The translations under genes were made by a program, and so were the position numbers. Positions 39,594-48,483 of a stretch of 64,000 nt of DNA are shown here, piece after piece (position 1 is the first letter of the stretch; every line of letters starts with the position of its first letter). The notes beneath the pieces are model-generated. The model was not told where the DNA came from. It was given only the letters and a program-made list of their open reading frames with translations, and made no database searches. This DNA is from an uncultured Dehalococcoidia bacterium (GTDB lineage: Bacteria > Chloroflexota > Dehalococcoidia > Lucifugimonadales > JAAXIE01): positions 2,663,501 to 2,727,500 of the forward strand of contig OX638353.1 of the NCBI GenBank assembly GCA_951813255.1, in the 5' to 3' direction.

Positions 39594-40763
39594 CTATGGG
39601 GACTTCGCGATCGCGCCGATGGCAGCAGTGGCCTTGGCAACTTCCTGCTCGGTGTTGAAGAAGGAGAAGGAGAGGCGTACCGCGGGCGGGTAGCTGACCT
39701 GCCGGCATACGATGTTGTGTTCGTCCCACATGCGATCTACGACATTCGGTGGCTCGGCGCCTTCCACGGTGAGGGTCACGAGCCCGGAGCGACCGGGGCC
39801 CTCGGTGGGTGATGTGACCTGCACGCCGGGGATATCGGACAACTGGCGCTTGGAGGCGTCGGAGAGGCTGAGGATCCGCTCCTCGATCTCGGCTGGCCCT
39901 GCGTTCAGGTTGAACTGTACGGCATCGACAAAGCCTGCCCATAGAGGATGGCTGGGGTTGGTGGTCGGGAACTTCTCGATGGAGTCCGTTTCCATTTCGT
40001 AGTTGCCCAAGTGGTCGTGGAAGGAAGTGGAGCGGCTGGAGACCCGCACCGGCTTCAACTGGGGCACCAGGTCACGCCGGACAAACAGCCCGCCGGTGCC
40101 AGACGGTCCCAACAGCCATTTCTGGCCGGAGAAGGAGTAGAAATCGGGGTCCAGCTTACGCATGTCCAAGGCGATGTGGCCTGCCCCTTGGGCCGAGTCC
40201 ACCAGCATCAGGATGCCCCGGTCTTTGGTCATGGCGCGTATTCCCTCGGCGGGCATGCGCAGGCCGGTGGAATACTGGATGTGGGAGAAGAAGACCATGC
40301 GGGTCCTGGGGGTGATGGCTGCTTCTATCTGGCTGAGGATGGACTCGTGCTCCTCGGCGGGAGCGAACTGGAGCACTTTGACCTGCGCACCGAAACGGTG
40401 GTTCAGAACGAGGGAGGGCACCATGACCGACATGTGCTCCAGATTGCAGACGATGATCTCATCGCCCTCGTTCCAGTCGAGGCCATTGAGGATGATGTTG
40501 AGGCCCTCAGTGGTGCTGGAAGTGAGGACGATCTCATCGGGAGTGGCGTTGATGAGGCGGGCTGCCTGCTCCTTGGCCTTGACCATGTGGAGGCGGCCAG
40601 CGGCGAATACTTCGCGGGTGGTGGGCCCGTCGAAGCTTTCGTACTCCATGCACTCCATGACAGCTTCCACCACTCCTCTAGGCGATGGGCCCTGCCAGCC
40701 TGTGTTCAGATAGGTCAGCCTCTGGCACGCCGGTATCTGGGCGCGTATCGCCTCTACGTCCAC
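39594..40763 (-). CDS. Class V aminotransferase (cysteine desulfurase-like)
   Basis: From GTG 40763, preceded by a strong GGAGGTGA, the protein has 389 residues. It shows the class V fold: TYLNTGWQGPSPRGVVEAVM, LTSSTTEGLNIILNGLDWNE, FFSHIQYSTGLRMP, MLVDSAQGAGHIALDMRKLD, and the PLP lysine in YSFSGQKWLLGPSGTGGLFV. PLP-binding D and H/Q positions are present. Relatives include cysteine desulfurases and isopenicillin N epimerase-like proteins; the S-G-Q-K-W-L-L-G-P text fits the latter branch better than NifS/IscS. Specific reaction unknown. Confidence 0.85.
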   Translation of the reverse strand: MDVEAIRAQIPACQRLTYLNTGWQGPSPRGVVEAVMECMEYESFDGPTTREVFAAGRLHMVKAKEQAARLINATPDEIVLTSSTTEGLNIILNGLDWNEGDEIIVCNLEHMSVMVPSLVLNHRFGAQVKVLQFAPAEEHESILSQIEAAITPRTRMVFFSHIQYSTGLRMPAEGIRAMTKDRGILMLVDSAQGAGHIALDMRKLDPDFYSFSGQKWLLGPSGTGGLFVRRDLVPQLKPVRVSSRSTSFHDHLGNYEMETDSIEKFPTTNPSHPLWAGFVDAVQFNLNAGPAEIEERILSLSDASKRQLSDIPGVQVTSPTEGPGRSGLVTLTVEGAEPPNVVDRMWDEHNIVCRQVSYPPAVRLSFSFFNTEQEVAKATAAIGAIAKSP

Positions 40764-40942
40764 AGAGTCACCTCCTGGATGATCCGGGTTAGACACAATC
40801 GGGGATTGATGGCATTTTTGAAGCTGGGCCATCATATCACAGCCCGTGTTCGCGTTGACGCACTGACCGCTGCTGGCTACAATCCCGATGCACTGAGAGT
40901 CCGCAATTCGTCACCATCTAAATCAGTAAATAGGGAGGCGCC

Positions 40943-41710
40943 ATGGCCTACGAGACCGTCCTGCTGGAGCGTGATCAGGGGGTGGGTATCATCATCCTGA
41001 ACCGGCCAGAGGTTCTCAACGCCATGAACTACCAACTGGTGGGTGACCTTGATGGGGCCATCACCGAGCTGGAAGAGGACGATACCATCGGCGCCATCAT
41101 CGTCACGGGCTCCGGGGAAAAGGCCTTCACCGCTGGGGGCGACATACACGAGCAGCGCAGTGACCAGCACCGTGCGCCTGAAGAGCTTGCGCAGCGCAGC
41201 GAAATACGCGCTGGCTGGTCCTGGCACCTGGCTTCCTGTCGCAAGCCTACTATCGGGGCCATGAACGGCCTCGCCTATGGTGGGGGTGGGGTACTGGCCA
41301 CCTCTCTTGACATGCGGGTTGGCTGCGAGCGCACCGTCTTCCGCTTTCTTGCTGCTGCTTACGGGCGACTCAACACCACTTGGACCCTGCCCATGATCGT
41401 TGGCTGGCCTATCGCGAAAGAGCTTCTGATGACGGGCCGCCATGTCCAAGCCGACGAGGCTTACCGGCTTGGACTGCTCAACCACCTAGTCCCTGCCGAT
41501 CAGGTGATGGAGAAGGCGATGGAGATAGGCGTCGCCATCGCCGGGCACCGCCCCGAGTCCATCCAAGGCATCAAGATGATGCTGACCGAGGACATCGGCT
41601 CCACATGGCGGGACATGTGGAGCCGCGAGAAAGAGTACCTCCGCCAGATGGAGAATTGGACGGTGGAGGACTCGTTCACGGAGTTCCTCGCCCGCCGCGG
41701 TCGCGACTAA
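40943..41710 (+). CDS. Enoyl-CoA hydratase/isomerase family protein
   Basis: The 255-residue crotonase-fold protein has GVGIIILNRPEVLNAMNYQL, IIVTGSGEKAFTAGGDI (oxyanion-hole segment) and KPTIGAMNGLAYGGGGVLAT. The usual Glu of the second catalytic position is not clearly placed (RFLAAAYGRLNTTW), so it may be an isomerase or hydrolase rather than a hydratase. AGGGAGGCGCC precedes the ATG. A strong terminator follows at 41736. Confidence 0.88.
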   Translation: MAYETVLLERDQGVGIIILNRPEVLNAMNYQLVGDLDGAITELEEDDTIGAIIVTGSGEKAFTAGGDIHEQRSDQHRAPEELAQRSEIRAGWSWHLASCRKPTIGAMNGLAYGGGGVLATSLDMRVGCERTVFRFLAAAYGRLNTTWTLPMIVGWPIAKELLMTGRHVQADEAYRLGLLNHLVPADQVMEKAMEIGVAIAGHRPESIQGIKMMLTEDIGSTWRDMWSREKEYLRQMENWTVEDSFTEFLARRGRD

Positions 41711-41735
41711 TCCTCTGAACGGCCATGGACCTGCG

Positions 41736-41764
41736 GAAGCCCTCCTTAGGAGGGCTTCTCTTTT
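41736..41764 (+). terminator. Rho-independent terminator after the crotonase gene
   Basis: GAAGCCCTCC and GGAGGGCTTC form a perfect 10-bp stem with a TTA loop, followed by TCTTTT. Confidence 0.85.
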
Positions 41765-41821
41765 GGCACTCCAGGGTGCCGTAGACTCCACAATCTCCTG
41801 CGCGAGCGGAAATCGCCTAGG

Positions 41822-42772
41822 CTACTCCTCGGGGAATTGCGGAATCACATCCCTCGCGAATTTCTCCATGGTGGCGACCAGCGTGTCGATGGTCTCGTTG
41901 TGCAGGTCGGGCAGGCTGTAGAAGGTGTCCATGACGAGGTGGTGAACGCCCAGGTCTTGGAAGCGTCCCACTGATTCGACGATGCGGGGCGCCGTGTCCA
42001 CCAGAGGCCACGTTTCCGGGGAGCCGTGGGACGGCATGGTGACCTCTATGTGATGGGATGGGGTCTCGTCCATCACCTTCATGGGGTGACGGGCAGCCAG
42101 CTTGATGCTGTTGGGGTCGCGCCCCGCTCTTTCCGCCATCTCCCGCAGACGTGGGATGCTCTCTTGCAGCAACTGGAAGCTGGGGCGCGTCGGTCCCCAA
42201 GCGTCACCGAGTTCGGCTGCCCGGCGCAGCGAGCGGCGGCTGCCACCACCCACCCAGATTGGTGGATGGGGCTGCTGGTATACGGGCGGGTAGGACTGCA
42301 CACCCGAGAAGTCGAAGAACTTGCCCTCGAAATTCACTGGGTCGACTGTCCACGCGTGTCGCAGGGCTTGGATTGCCTCGTCGGTAATTGCCCCCCGGTC
42401 CTCCCAAGAGGCGTTCAGGCACTCGAACTCCCGCTTGGCCACACCTACTCCCACGCCGAGGATGAGGCGGCCCTTGGAGAGCTGGTCCACCGTGGCGGCT
42501 ACCTGCGCTGTGTGGAGGGGATGGCGCAGGGGCATGATTACGATGCTGGTGCCGAGTTGCACCCGCTTGGTGATGGAGGCCACGTAGCCCAGCACAGTGA
42601 ACATGTCGTAGTAACCTTGGCCGAACCGTTCCACCATATCATCGGGCACAACCACATGGTCGCTGACCCATACTGAGTGGAAACCCATGGCCTCGGCTTC
42701 CTGTGCGATGCGGAAGATACCGTCTGGGTCGGCCACATGACGATAGTGGGGCAGCATCACTCCGAATCTCAC
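41822..42772 (-). CDS. LLM-class flavin-dependent oxidoreductase
   Basis: The 316-residue luciferase-like TIM-barrel protein shows AEAMGFHSVWVSDHVVVPDD, ITKRVQLGTSIVIMPLRHPL, HTAQVAATVDQLSKGRLILG, VGVGVAKREFECL and HPPIWVGGGSRRSLRRAAEL. Members use FMN or F420 and oxidise organic substrates; the SDH near residue 38 is typical of the F420-dependent group. The GTG start overlaps the stop of the preceding membrane protein gene by 3 bases, indicating an SDR-membrane protein-LLM operon. Confidence 0.88.
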   Translation of the reverse strand: MRFGVMLPHYRHVADPDGIFRIAQEAEAMGFHSVWVSDHVVVPDDMVERFGQGYYDMFTVLGYVASITKRVQLGTSIVIMPLRHPLHTAQVAATVDQLSKGRLILGVGVGVAKREFECLNASWEDRGAITDEAIQALRHAWTVDPVNFEGKFFDFSGVQSYPPVYQQPHPPIWVGGGSRRSLRRAAELGDAWGPTRPSFQLLQESIPRLREMAERAGRDPNSIKLAARHPMKVMDETPSHHIEVTMPSHGSPETWPLVDTAPRIVESVGRFQDLGVHHLVMDTFYSLPDLHNETIDTLVATMEKFARDVIPQFPEE

Positions 42773-43290
42773 GACGACACCTCCGAGTCATTTTGTCCAT
42801 CCGCTTGGCTTCTGGCTCCCTGCGAGCCTGCCGAGTTCCGTCCCCACCGGAAGGGGAAGGTGAGGAGAGGACTGAAGTTAGGACGCGCCAGAAGTCCTGC
42901 TGTGGCCCAGTGCACGACGGGGACGGGGCCGAGGAAATACTCAACCCTGGGTCCGGCAACCAATGCCCACCCAGACCCCACGAGGCCGAGACCGATGGCT
43001 GCGATGATGCCTCCGAGTATAAACAGGGCGACGGCAGCGGGAGGGTGAATGACGGCCACCAAGGCTGCGACCGCGCCCACTATGGCTCCCACGGCTACCA
43101 CTCCCCTGAGAAGTTCCTGCAGGCGTTCGATGGAGTCCAGCTCCTGCAAAGTGTAGCTGTTGAGGCCGATGGATGTGGCCACCAGAAAACTCATGATGAA
43201 TCCGTAGACGCCAACGAGGCCACTGAAGAGCAGCACCGGACGACGGTGGCCGAAAAGGTGGCCGAAAAGGCGGGCTATATGGCTGTCCAT
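42769..43290 (-). CDS. Hypothetical membrane protein (four helices)
   Basis: From ATG 43290 the protein has 173 residues with about four transmembrane helices: PVLLFSGLVGVYGFIMSFLV, LLRGVVAVGAIVGAVAALVA, VALFILGGIIAAIGLGLVGS and a weaker one before a Pro-rich stretch. The C-terminal 40 residues are polar. The start overlaps the 3' end of the SDR gene by 16 bases and the stop overlaps the LLM gene. No family is recognised. Confidence 0.7.
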   Translation of the reverse strand: MDSHIARLFGHLFGHRRPVLLFSGLVGVYGFIMSFLVATSIGLNSYTLQELDSIERLQELLRGVVAVGAIVGAVAALVAVIHPPAAVALFILGGIIAAIGLGLVGSGWALVAGPRVEYFLGPVPVVHWATAGLLARPNFSPLLTFPFRWGRNSAGSQGARSQADGQNDSEVSS

Positions 43291-44051
43291 CCGCCGTCGA
43301 CTATGAGGTGGTGGCCGGAGGTGGCGCTGGCGGAGGGGCTGGCTAAGTAAACGCATGCGCCCACGAGTTCTTCGGGTTGCATACGGCGGCCGAGAGGCAT
43401 GTGGGCCTCCAAGTCCCGCTGCAACTCCTCCTCGGAGCGAGTGTCCGTCTCCAGCAGCCCGGGGGTCACGGTCGGGCCTGGGCCAATGGCGTTGACGGTT
43501 ACGCCCAAGGCGGTCCACTCCAAGGCTAGGACCTTGGTCAGGTTCACGACCCCGCCCTTGCTGGCGCAGTAGGCGGAGCGGTTTGGGGCTGCGACTGTTC
43601 CCAACTGGGAAGCGATGTTGATGATACGGCCGCTGCCGCGGGGCACCATGTGGCGGGCGGCTGCTTGGGCGCAGAAGAAAAGGCCCTTGAGGTTGGTGTC
43701 CAGCACACGGTCCCAGTCGTCCTCGCTGACTTCGAGGGCGGGCCGTCGCACACGGACGCCAGCGTTGTTCACCAAGATGTCGAGCTGGCCGAAGTCGGCT
43801 ACCAGTTGGTCTACAGACTGGCGCATGGCGGGTACGTTCAGGACATCCACCTCGTAGGCGCCACTGCGCCGGCCCATGGCCTCGATTTCAGCCTGCACAC
43901 CATGAGCCTCTTCCATCCGTGGGGCCATGTCGGATACGGCCACGTCGGCGCCCGCCTCAGCTAGACCCAAGGCGAGGGTGCGGCCGATACCTCGTGCCGA
44001 GCCGGTCACCAATGCCACTTTGCCTTCCAAGCTCAGCCCCGAATAGGGCAT
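43275..44051 (-). CDS. Short-chain dehydrogenase/reductase
   Basis: From ATG 44051 (AGGAGG 5 bases upstream) the protein has 258 residues. Classical SDR motifs are complete: VTGSARGIGRTLALGLAEAG (cofactor T-G-x3-G-x-G), LDILVNNAGVR, the Ser of INIASQLG, and the Y-x3-K pair in YCASKGG, then IGPGPTVTPG and IVDGGW. An acidic residue after strand 2 (VSDMAP) favours NAD. The substrate is unknown. First gene of a three-gene operon. Confidence 0.9.
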   Translation of the reverse strand: MPYSGLSLEGKVALVTGSARGIGRTLALGLAEAGADVAVSDMAPRMEEAHGVQAEIEAMGRRSGAYEVDVLNVPAMRQSVDQLVADFGQLDILVNNAGVRVRRPALEVSEDDWDRVLDTNLKGLFFCAQAAARHMVPRGSGRIINIASQLGTVAAPNRSAYCASKGGVVNLTKVLALEWTALGVTVNAIGPGPTVTPGLLETDTRSEEELQRDLEAHMPLGRRMQPEELVGACVYLASPSASATSGHHLIVDGGWTAI

Positions 44052-44171
44052 GGCTGCCTCCTGAGGTGGGGTGTCCGCCATTATACACAAGGGGGCAGCA
44101 ACGACGGAGAGGCGCCGTTTGGGCCGTGTATAATGCGGCGCGACAAGGCGTCGTTACTTAGGAGATTCCCT

Positions 44172-44954
44172 ATGGCTCCCACCGATTTCTCTGCCTTAGA
44201 CCGTCCCGAGGTCTCTCAGAATTCCTTTTACCCCCGCCGCAACTGGACACCCACCCCAACGGGGGCCGAGGACCACCAAGTTGAAGTTGAGCCCGGCATT
44301 ACCCTCTCCTGTCGTTTCTTTCCCTGCAACCCGGCCCGGCCCACGCTCCTCTTCTTCTACGGTAACGGCGAAACTATTGGCGACTACGACCAAATCGCTC
44401 CAATCTATAACCAGGTAGATCTCAACTTCTTTGTGGTCGACTACCGCGGCTATGGCCAGAGCCAGGGCTCCCCATCATTCTGCTCAATGCAGTCCGACGC
44501 CCATGAGGTTCTCAGCTACTTGCAACGTCACCTGGAGGCGTCGGGGCGCTCGCCGGATATATTCGTCATGGGACGCTCCATGGGGCGACACCCTGCCTTC
44601 GAGCTGGCCAGCAGAGAGGCCGGTAACCTTGCGGGACTGATAGTGGAAAGCGGCCGCCCTACGCTGGGCCAGTTCGTCTACGGTCTGGATGAGGACACTG
44701 CCGAGAAATTGGAAGAAGCGTATCGCCAAATGGTGTTCGGCGTCACGCTGCCTGTCCTGGTGATTCACGGCGAGGTCGATACGCTAGCCCCGCTGCACCA
44801 AGCCGTAGAGATGTTTCACGCCTTCACATCCCCCGCCAAACGCCTGCTGACCATCCCGCGCGCAGGCCACAATGATCTGCTGTTCGTCGGCCTCAATGAG
44901 TACTTCAGCGCAATCTACGAGTTCGTCAACAACAACGTCTCCAACCAAATCTAA
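44172..44954 (+). CDS. Alpha/beta hydrolase
   Basis: From ATG 44172 (TTAGGAGA upstream) the protein has 260 residues. The fold is shown by LLFFYGNGETIGDYDQIAPI, FFVVDYRGYGQSQGSP, nucleophile elbow GRSMGRHPA (Ser in G-x-S-x-G), acid in IHGEVDTLAP and His in AGHNDLLFV. This layout resembles ABHD17/YtpA-like serine hydrolases. A TATAAT at 44129-44134 may be its -10 box. The substrate is unknown. An SDR gene follows 35 bases later. Confidence 0.88.
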   Translation: MAPTDFSALDRPEVSQNSFYPRRNWTPTPTGAEDHQVEVEPGITLSCRFFPCNPARPTLLFFYGNGETIGDYDQIAPIYNQVDLNFFVVDYRGYGQSQGSPSFCSMQSDAHEVLSYLQRHLEASGRSPDIFVMGRSMGRHPAFELASREAGNLAGLIVESGRPTLGQFVYGLDEDTAEKLEEAYRQMVFGVTLPVLVIHGEVDTLAPLHQAVEMFHAFTSPAKRLLTIPRAGHNDLLFVGLNEYFSAIYEFVNNNVSNQI

Positions 44955-44989
44955 GGCCCTGACCGGGGTCTGACAGCAGGAAGAGAACG

Positions 44990-45745
44990 ATGCCGCTTGA
45001 AGGAAAGACCGCCCTGATCACTGGCTCAGGCCGTAATATCGGGCGAGCCACCGCCCTCACCCTCGCCAAACAGGGTGTCAACATCGTGGTGAACGCACGG
45101 AGCAATCAAGCCGAGGTTGATGCCGTTGCTGAAGAGGTGCGTGCGCTTGGCGTACGAGCGTTGCCGGTGCTGGCAGATGTGGCCGACAGGGCATCGGTGG
45201 ACTCCATGGCGGCTCAAGCAGTCGAAGAATTCGGTGGCATCGATATCCTGATCAGCAACGTTGCGATTCGGCCCCACCGGCCCTTCCTGGAAGTGACGGA
45301 CGATGAGTGGGTGCATATACGCAGCATCATCCTGGACGGAGCGATCTACTGTAGCCAAGCAGCCATTCCGTCCATGGTTGAGAAGGGATGGGGCAGGGTC
45401 ATATACATGACAGGCTCCGGCACCTACCGGGGTGGCAACAACCGTGCCCACGTATCCGCAGCCAAGATGGGTCTGGCCGGCTTGGCCCGTTCCCTAGCGT
45501 TGGAGATGGCGCCGCACAACATAACGGTGAACGTGATTTCACCGGGGACGATAGACACAGTCCACGAGGCGTCCTGGTATCCGGAAGGGGTGCCCGAGTC
45601 CCGAGCGCACAGTGAGGTGCCGTTGGGGAGAGCCGGCTGGCCCGATGAGATCGCTGGCGCCTGCCGCTACCTCGTGTCAGACGAAGGGGCCTACGTCACT
45701 GGGCAGACACTGCACGTCAACGGTGGCCTCTTCCTGGGATGGTAG
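44990..45745 (+). CDS. Short-chain dehydrogenase/reductase
   Basis: The 251-residue SDR has ALITGSGRNIGRATALTLAK, IDILISNVAIRPH in place of the usual N-N-A-G, and a catalytic Ser in YMTGSGT. The usual catalytic Tyr is replaced: the Y-x3-K position reads HVSAAKMG, with His for Tyr, so it may be catalytically altered. The end VTGQTLHVNGGLFLGW is typical. It ends exactly where the convergent CoA-transferase gene ends. Confidence 0.85.
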   Translation: MPLEGKTALITGSGRNIGRATALTLAKQGVNIVVNARSNQAEVDAVAEEVRALGVRALPVLADVADRASVDSMAAQAVEEFGGIDILISNVAIRPHRPFLEVTDDEWVHIRSIILDGAIYCSQAAIPSMVEKGWGRVIYMTGSGTYRGGNNRAHVSAAKMGLAGLARSLALEMAPHNITVNVISPGTIDTVHEASWYPEGVPESRAHSEVPLGRAGWPDEIAGACRYLVSDEGAYVTGQTLHVNGGLFLGW

Positions 45746-46420
45746 TTAGCGGACCTGCAACTCCTTGAGGTCGGACGCCACCGTTAATTCAGCGTCGGTG
45801 ACATCCTGCACCTCTTTGGGAGTGTACCCAGGCGCAATCTCCTTGAGAACGAAGCCGTCGGGTGTGACTTCAATGAGCCCCAGGTTGGTGCACACCAGCT
45901 TTACCACGCCCACGGCGGTCAGAGGCAGGTTGCAACGCTTCAGCAGGCGTGGCTCACCCTCGCGGGTGGTGTGTTCCATGGCGACGAACACCCGCTTGGC
46001 ACCGACGGCCAAGTCCATGGCCCCACCGATGCCCCCGCCCTTGCGTCCGAGGGTCTTCCAGTTGGCGAAGTCACCGTTTTCGGCCACTTCATAGGCCCCC
46101 AGCACCGTTACGTCCACATGACCGCCGCGTATCAGGGCAAAGGAGTCGGCATGGTGTACGATGGCAGCCCCAGGGTTCAGGGTGACGTGCTGACCGCCGG
46201 CGTTCACCAGATGGGGGTCTTCCTCACCTTCGGGGCTCAGGGCCCCGTACCCGATGACCCCGTTCTCCGACTGGAAAATGATCTCCCGCTCCGTATGCTT
46301 GTAGTTGGAGCAGAGGGTGGGTATGCCGATCCCCAGGTTCACCACCCAGTCATCCTGGAACTCCATGGCCAGACGGCTAGCCATAGTCTGCCGGTCGATG
46401 GGTGTCTTTTCAGTAGCCAT
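45746..46420 (-). CDS. 3-oxoacid CoA-transferase-type subunit B
   Basis: The 224-residue protein matches beta subunits of family I CoA transferases: VVNLGIGIPTLCSNY, the catalytic Glu in FQSENGVIGYG, LIRGGHVDVTVLGAYEVAEN, GGGIGGAMDLAVGAKRVFVA and HTTREGEPRLLKRCNLPLT. It pairs with subunit A (47030-47746) to move CoA between succinyl/acetyl-CoA and an oxoacid. An unrelated 192-residue gene lies between the two subunits. Confidence 0.92.
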   Translation of the reverse strand: MATEKTPIDRQTMASRLAMEFQDDWVVNLGIGIPTLCSNYKHTEREIIFQSENGVIGYGALSPEGEEDPHLVNAGGQHVTLNPGAAIVHHADSFALIRGGHVDVTVLGAYEVAENGDFANWKTLGRKGGGIGGAMDLAVGAKRVFVAMEHTTREGEPRLLKRCNLPLTAVGVVKLVCTNLGLIEVTPDGFVLKEIAPGYTPKEVQDVTDAELTVASDLKELQVR

Positions 46421-46434
46421 TTAGCCCCTTCTTC

Positions 46435-47013
46435 CTATCCCACTGTCTTGCTCTCCCATGCACATTCGGAGAGGCTTTCTATTCGGCCGATCATCTTGCC
46501 ACAGGTCTCTTCCACCATCGTACGACCATCTTGCTTCAGAACATTTCTACACTCCCGGAAACCAAAATCGCCCATGCATGACCGGTAGGCAAACTCTTCG
46601 AGTGCTTCCCGTACCTCCGTGGACGCTGTCCAAGTCCAGTAAATTCCCTTGTTCTCCCAGCTCTTCAAGTCGAACTTCTCAGGACTGTGTTCTTTGACTA
46701 TTTCCATGAGGCGTTGGTGCTTCACCAAGTACCAGGTGGCACCGGTTCTGTCGAGAGTGAAGCACATGTACAGGTCTGGGCGGTGTTTGTACTTCTTGTC
46801 TATCACGAGGCCGGTCTTGAGTTGCACCTTCAGCGTCTTGCCCGTATCTGGGTGGTGAGCGAGGAAGTCGGTACCTTGCCAGTCATTGGATAGTCGGATG
46901 CAATCAAACCCGTATTCAGCCAGAACAGCGGATGCTTTATGGAAATTATAGGTCTCCATTTGCTTCGACTTCTCGCCAGAGCCTTTTCCATATTCGATAT
47001 GTTGGAACTCCAC
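46435..47013 (-). CDS. Hypothetical protein with nuclease-like core
   Basis: The 192-residue protein starts at GTG 47013 behind GAGAGGGAT. The segment KASAVLAEYGFDCIRLSNDW, then GTDFLAHHPDTGKTLKVQLK, has a D-(F)...(V)QLK pattern that resembles the D...QxK variant of the PD-(D/E)xK nuclease fold. The rest contains YLVKHQRLMEIVKEH and a Cys-containing C-terminus, with no further domain recognised. Base composition is clearly more AT-rich than in both CoA-transferase genes, suggesting insertion. Enzyme activity is a hypothesis only. Confidence 0.6.
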   Translation of the reverse strand: MEFQHIEYGKGSGEKSKQMETYNFHKASAVLAEYGFDCIRLSNDWQGTDFLAHHPDTGKTLKVQLKTGLVIDKKYKHRPDLYMCFTLDRTGATWYLVKHQRLMEIVKEHSPEKFDLKSWENKGIYWTWTASTEVREALEEFAYRSCMGDFGFRECRNVLKQDGRTMVEETCGKMIGRIESLSECAWESKTVG

Positions 47014-47029
47014 TCTATCCCTCTCGCCC

Positions 47030-47746
47030 CTAATTCACTCGTGAAGCGCCGTGCCAGATTCCGTCGGGCGGTATCTTGACCATGCGCTGTACGTAGATAC
47101 TGGGCAGGTGGACATGGTCCGGGTCGAAGGTTCCCACCTCCACGAAGTCCTCTTCAACCTCAACGATGGTGGTGGTGGCTGCCATTCCCATGATCGGGTT
47201 GAAGTTACGGGCAGAGAGGCGGAACTGCAGGTTGCCTGCTTTGTCGGCGCGGTATGCCCGCAGGAGTGCATAATCTGCTCGGAGGGGGTATTCCATAACG
47301 TGCATGCGCCCGTTGAACTCGCGGTGCTCCTTGCCCTCGGCGGTCTCGGTGCCCACGCCCGTGGGGGTGAAGAAGGCCCCGATGCCCGCGCCGGCGGCCC
47401 GGATGCGCTCTGCCAGAGTCCCTTGAGGCACCAGTTCAGCTTCGATCTCCCCTGCCTCTGCCAGCTTCTCGAATGCCAAGGCGCGGGAGGGATGGGGGGC
47501 TGCGGTGAAGGCGCAGACCATCTTGCGCACCCGCCCGTCCTCGATGAGCTTGCCGACGTCGATCAGGCCGTCATAGCCGCCGTGGTTGTTGCAAATGCCC
47601 GTCAGGTCCTTGGCCCCCTGCCGGTGCAATGCAGCCAGCAGGTTGCGAGGGACACCCACTCCAGCGAACCCCGGCACCATGATGGTCGACCCATCAGGAA
47701 TGTCGGCCACCGCTTCATCGAAGCTCTGCAAAACCTTGCTCTTCAT
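47030..47746 (-). CDS. 3-oxoacid CoA-transferase-type subunit A
   Basis: From ATG 47746 the protein has 238 residues. It shows the subunit A pattern: DGSTIMVPGFAGVGVPRNLL, LTGICNNHGGYDGLIDVGKL, VRKMVCAF, ELVPQGTLAERIRAAGAGIG, AFFTPTGVGT and EYPLRADYALLRAYRADKAG. It forms the enzyme with subunit B. The longer frame upstream has no conserved content. The gene is the first of the interrupted operon. Confidence 0.92.
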   Translation of the reverse strand: MKSKVLQSFDEAVADIPDGSTIMVPGFAGVGVPRNLLAALHRQGAKDLTGICNNHGGYDGLIDVGKLIEDGRVRKMVCAFTAAPHPSRALAFEKLAEAGEIEAELVPQGTLAERIRAAGAGIGAFFTPTGVGTETAEGKEHREFNGRMHVMEYPLRADYALLRAYRADKAGNLQFRLSARNFNPIMGMAATTTIVEVEEDFVEVGTFDPDHVHLPSIYVQRMVKIPPDGIWHGASRVN

Positions 47747-47925
47747 GGCCACCGGCCCTCTACCACGGATGCCAAGCATAGTAGCGCACATAGCGGGAGG
47801 TTGCCAGCTTGGATTGGGATAGCCCAACTTGACACGCCTATACCCCCGCCGTAGACTGGCAAACACTACCGAGGTAGGAATGTGCCTAGCTGGGAGTGGC
47901 TGGCACAGATTCGAAAGGAGATACC

Positions 47926-48438
47926 ATGGCCAAGACCTTCGACATCAGCCGTGTTGGGCATGTGGGCATCCAGGTAACCGACTTTGACCGTTCGCTTGCG
48001 TGGTATACCGGGACCCTCGGCCTGACTCTCACAGGTAAGTGGCCCATGGGCGAGGATGGCGCCATTGCCTTCATGCGATTCAACGAGGACCATCACAACA
48101 TCGTGCTCTTCACCCATCCCACCGAAGTGGACGAAGAGACCAAGAACCTCGGCTACAACGGCCTGCAACACATCGCCATGGAGGTCAAGGACCGCGACGA
48201 GTGGCTGAAGGCCTTGGCCGACCTGCGACGCAAGGGCGTCGAAATCGTGCAGGGTCCCCTGATCCACGGCCCCGAGGGCTCCATGGGCCCCGGCAACTTC
48301 ATGGGTGGCAGCGGCAGCCGTTCCTTCTACTTCAACGACCCCGACGGCAACCGCCTGGAGATTTACGCCGACATGATGAAGGTGCCCAACGATGAGCAGT
48401 TCCCCAGGGCCGAGTACGCCGACGTCTTCAAGAAGTAG
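47926..48438 (+). CDS. VOC/glyoxalase-family protein, copy 1
   Basis: From ATG 47926 (AAAGGAGA upstream) the 170-residue protein shows two beta-alpha-beta3 modules: SRVGHVGIQVTDFDRSLAWY (first metal ligand H12) and GLQHIAMEVKDRDEWLKALA. The late PDGNRLEIYADM carries the Glu ligand. The VOC superfamily includes glyoxalases, dioxygenases and epimerases. The exact reaction is not inferable. A close paralogue follows 45 bases later. Confidence 0.88.
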   Translation: MAKTFDISRVGHVGIQVTDFDRSLAWYTGTLGLTLTGKWPMGEDGAIAFMRFNEDHHNIVLFTHPTEVDEETKNLGYNGLQHIAMEVKDRDEWLKALADLRRKGVEIVQGPLIHGPEGSMGPGNFMGGSGSRSFYFNDPDGNRLEIYADMMKVPNDEQFPRAEYADVFKK

Positions 48439-48483
48439 GCGCGCTTAGTCCCTCTGAGCACCTCCGAAACGAGGAGAACTGTC

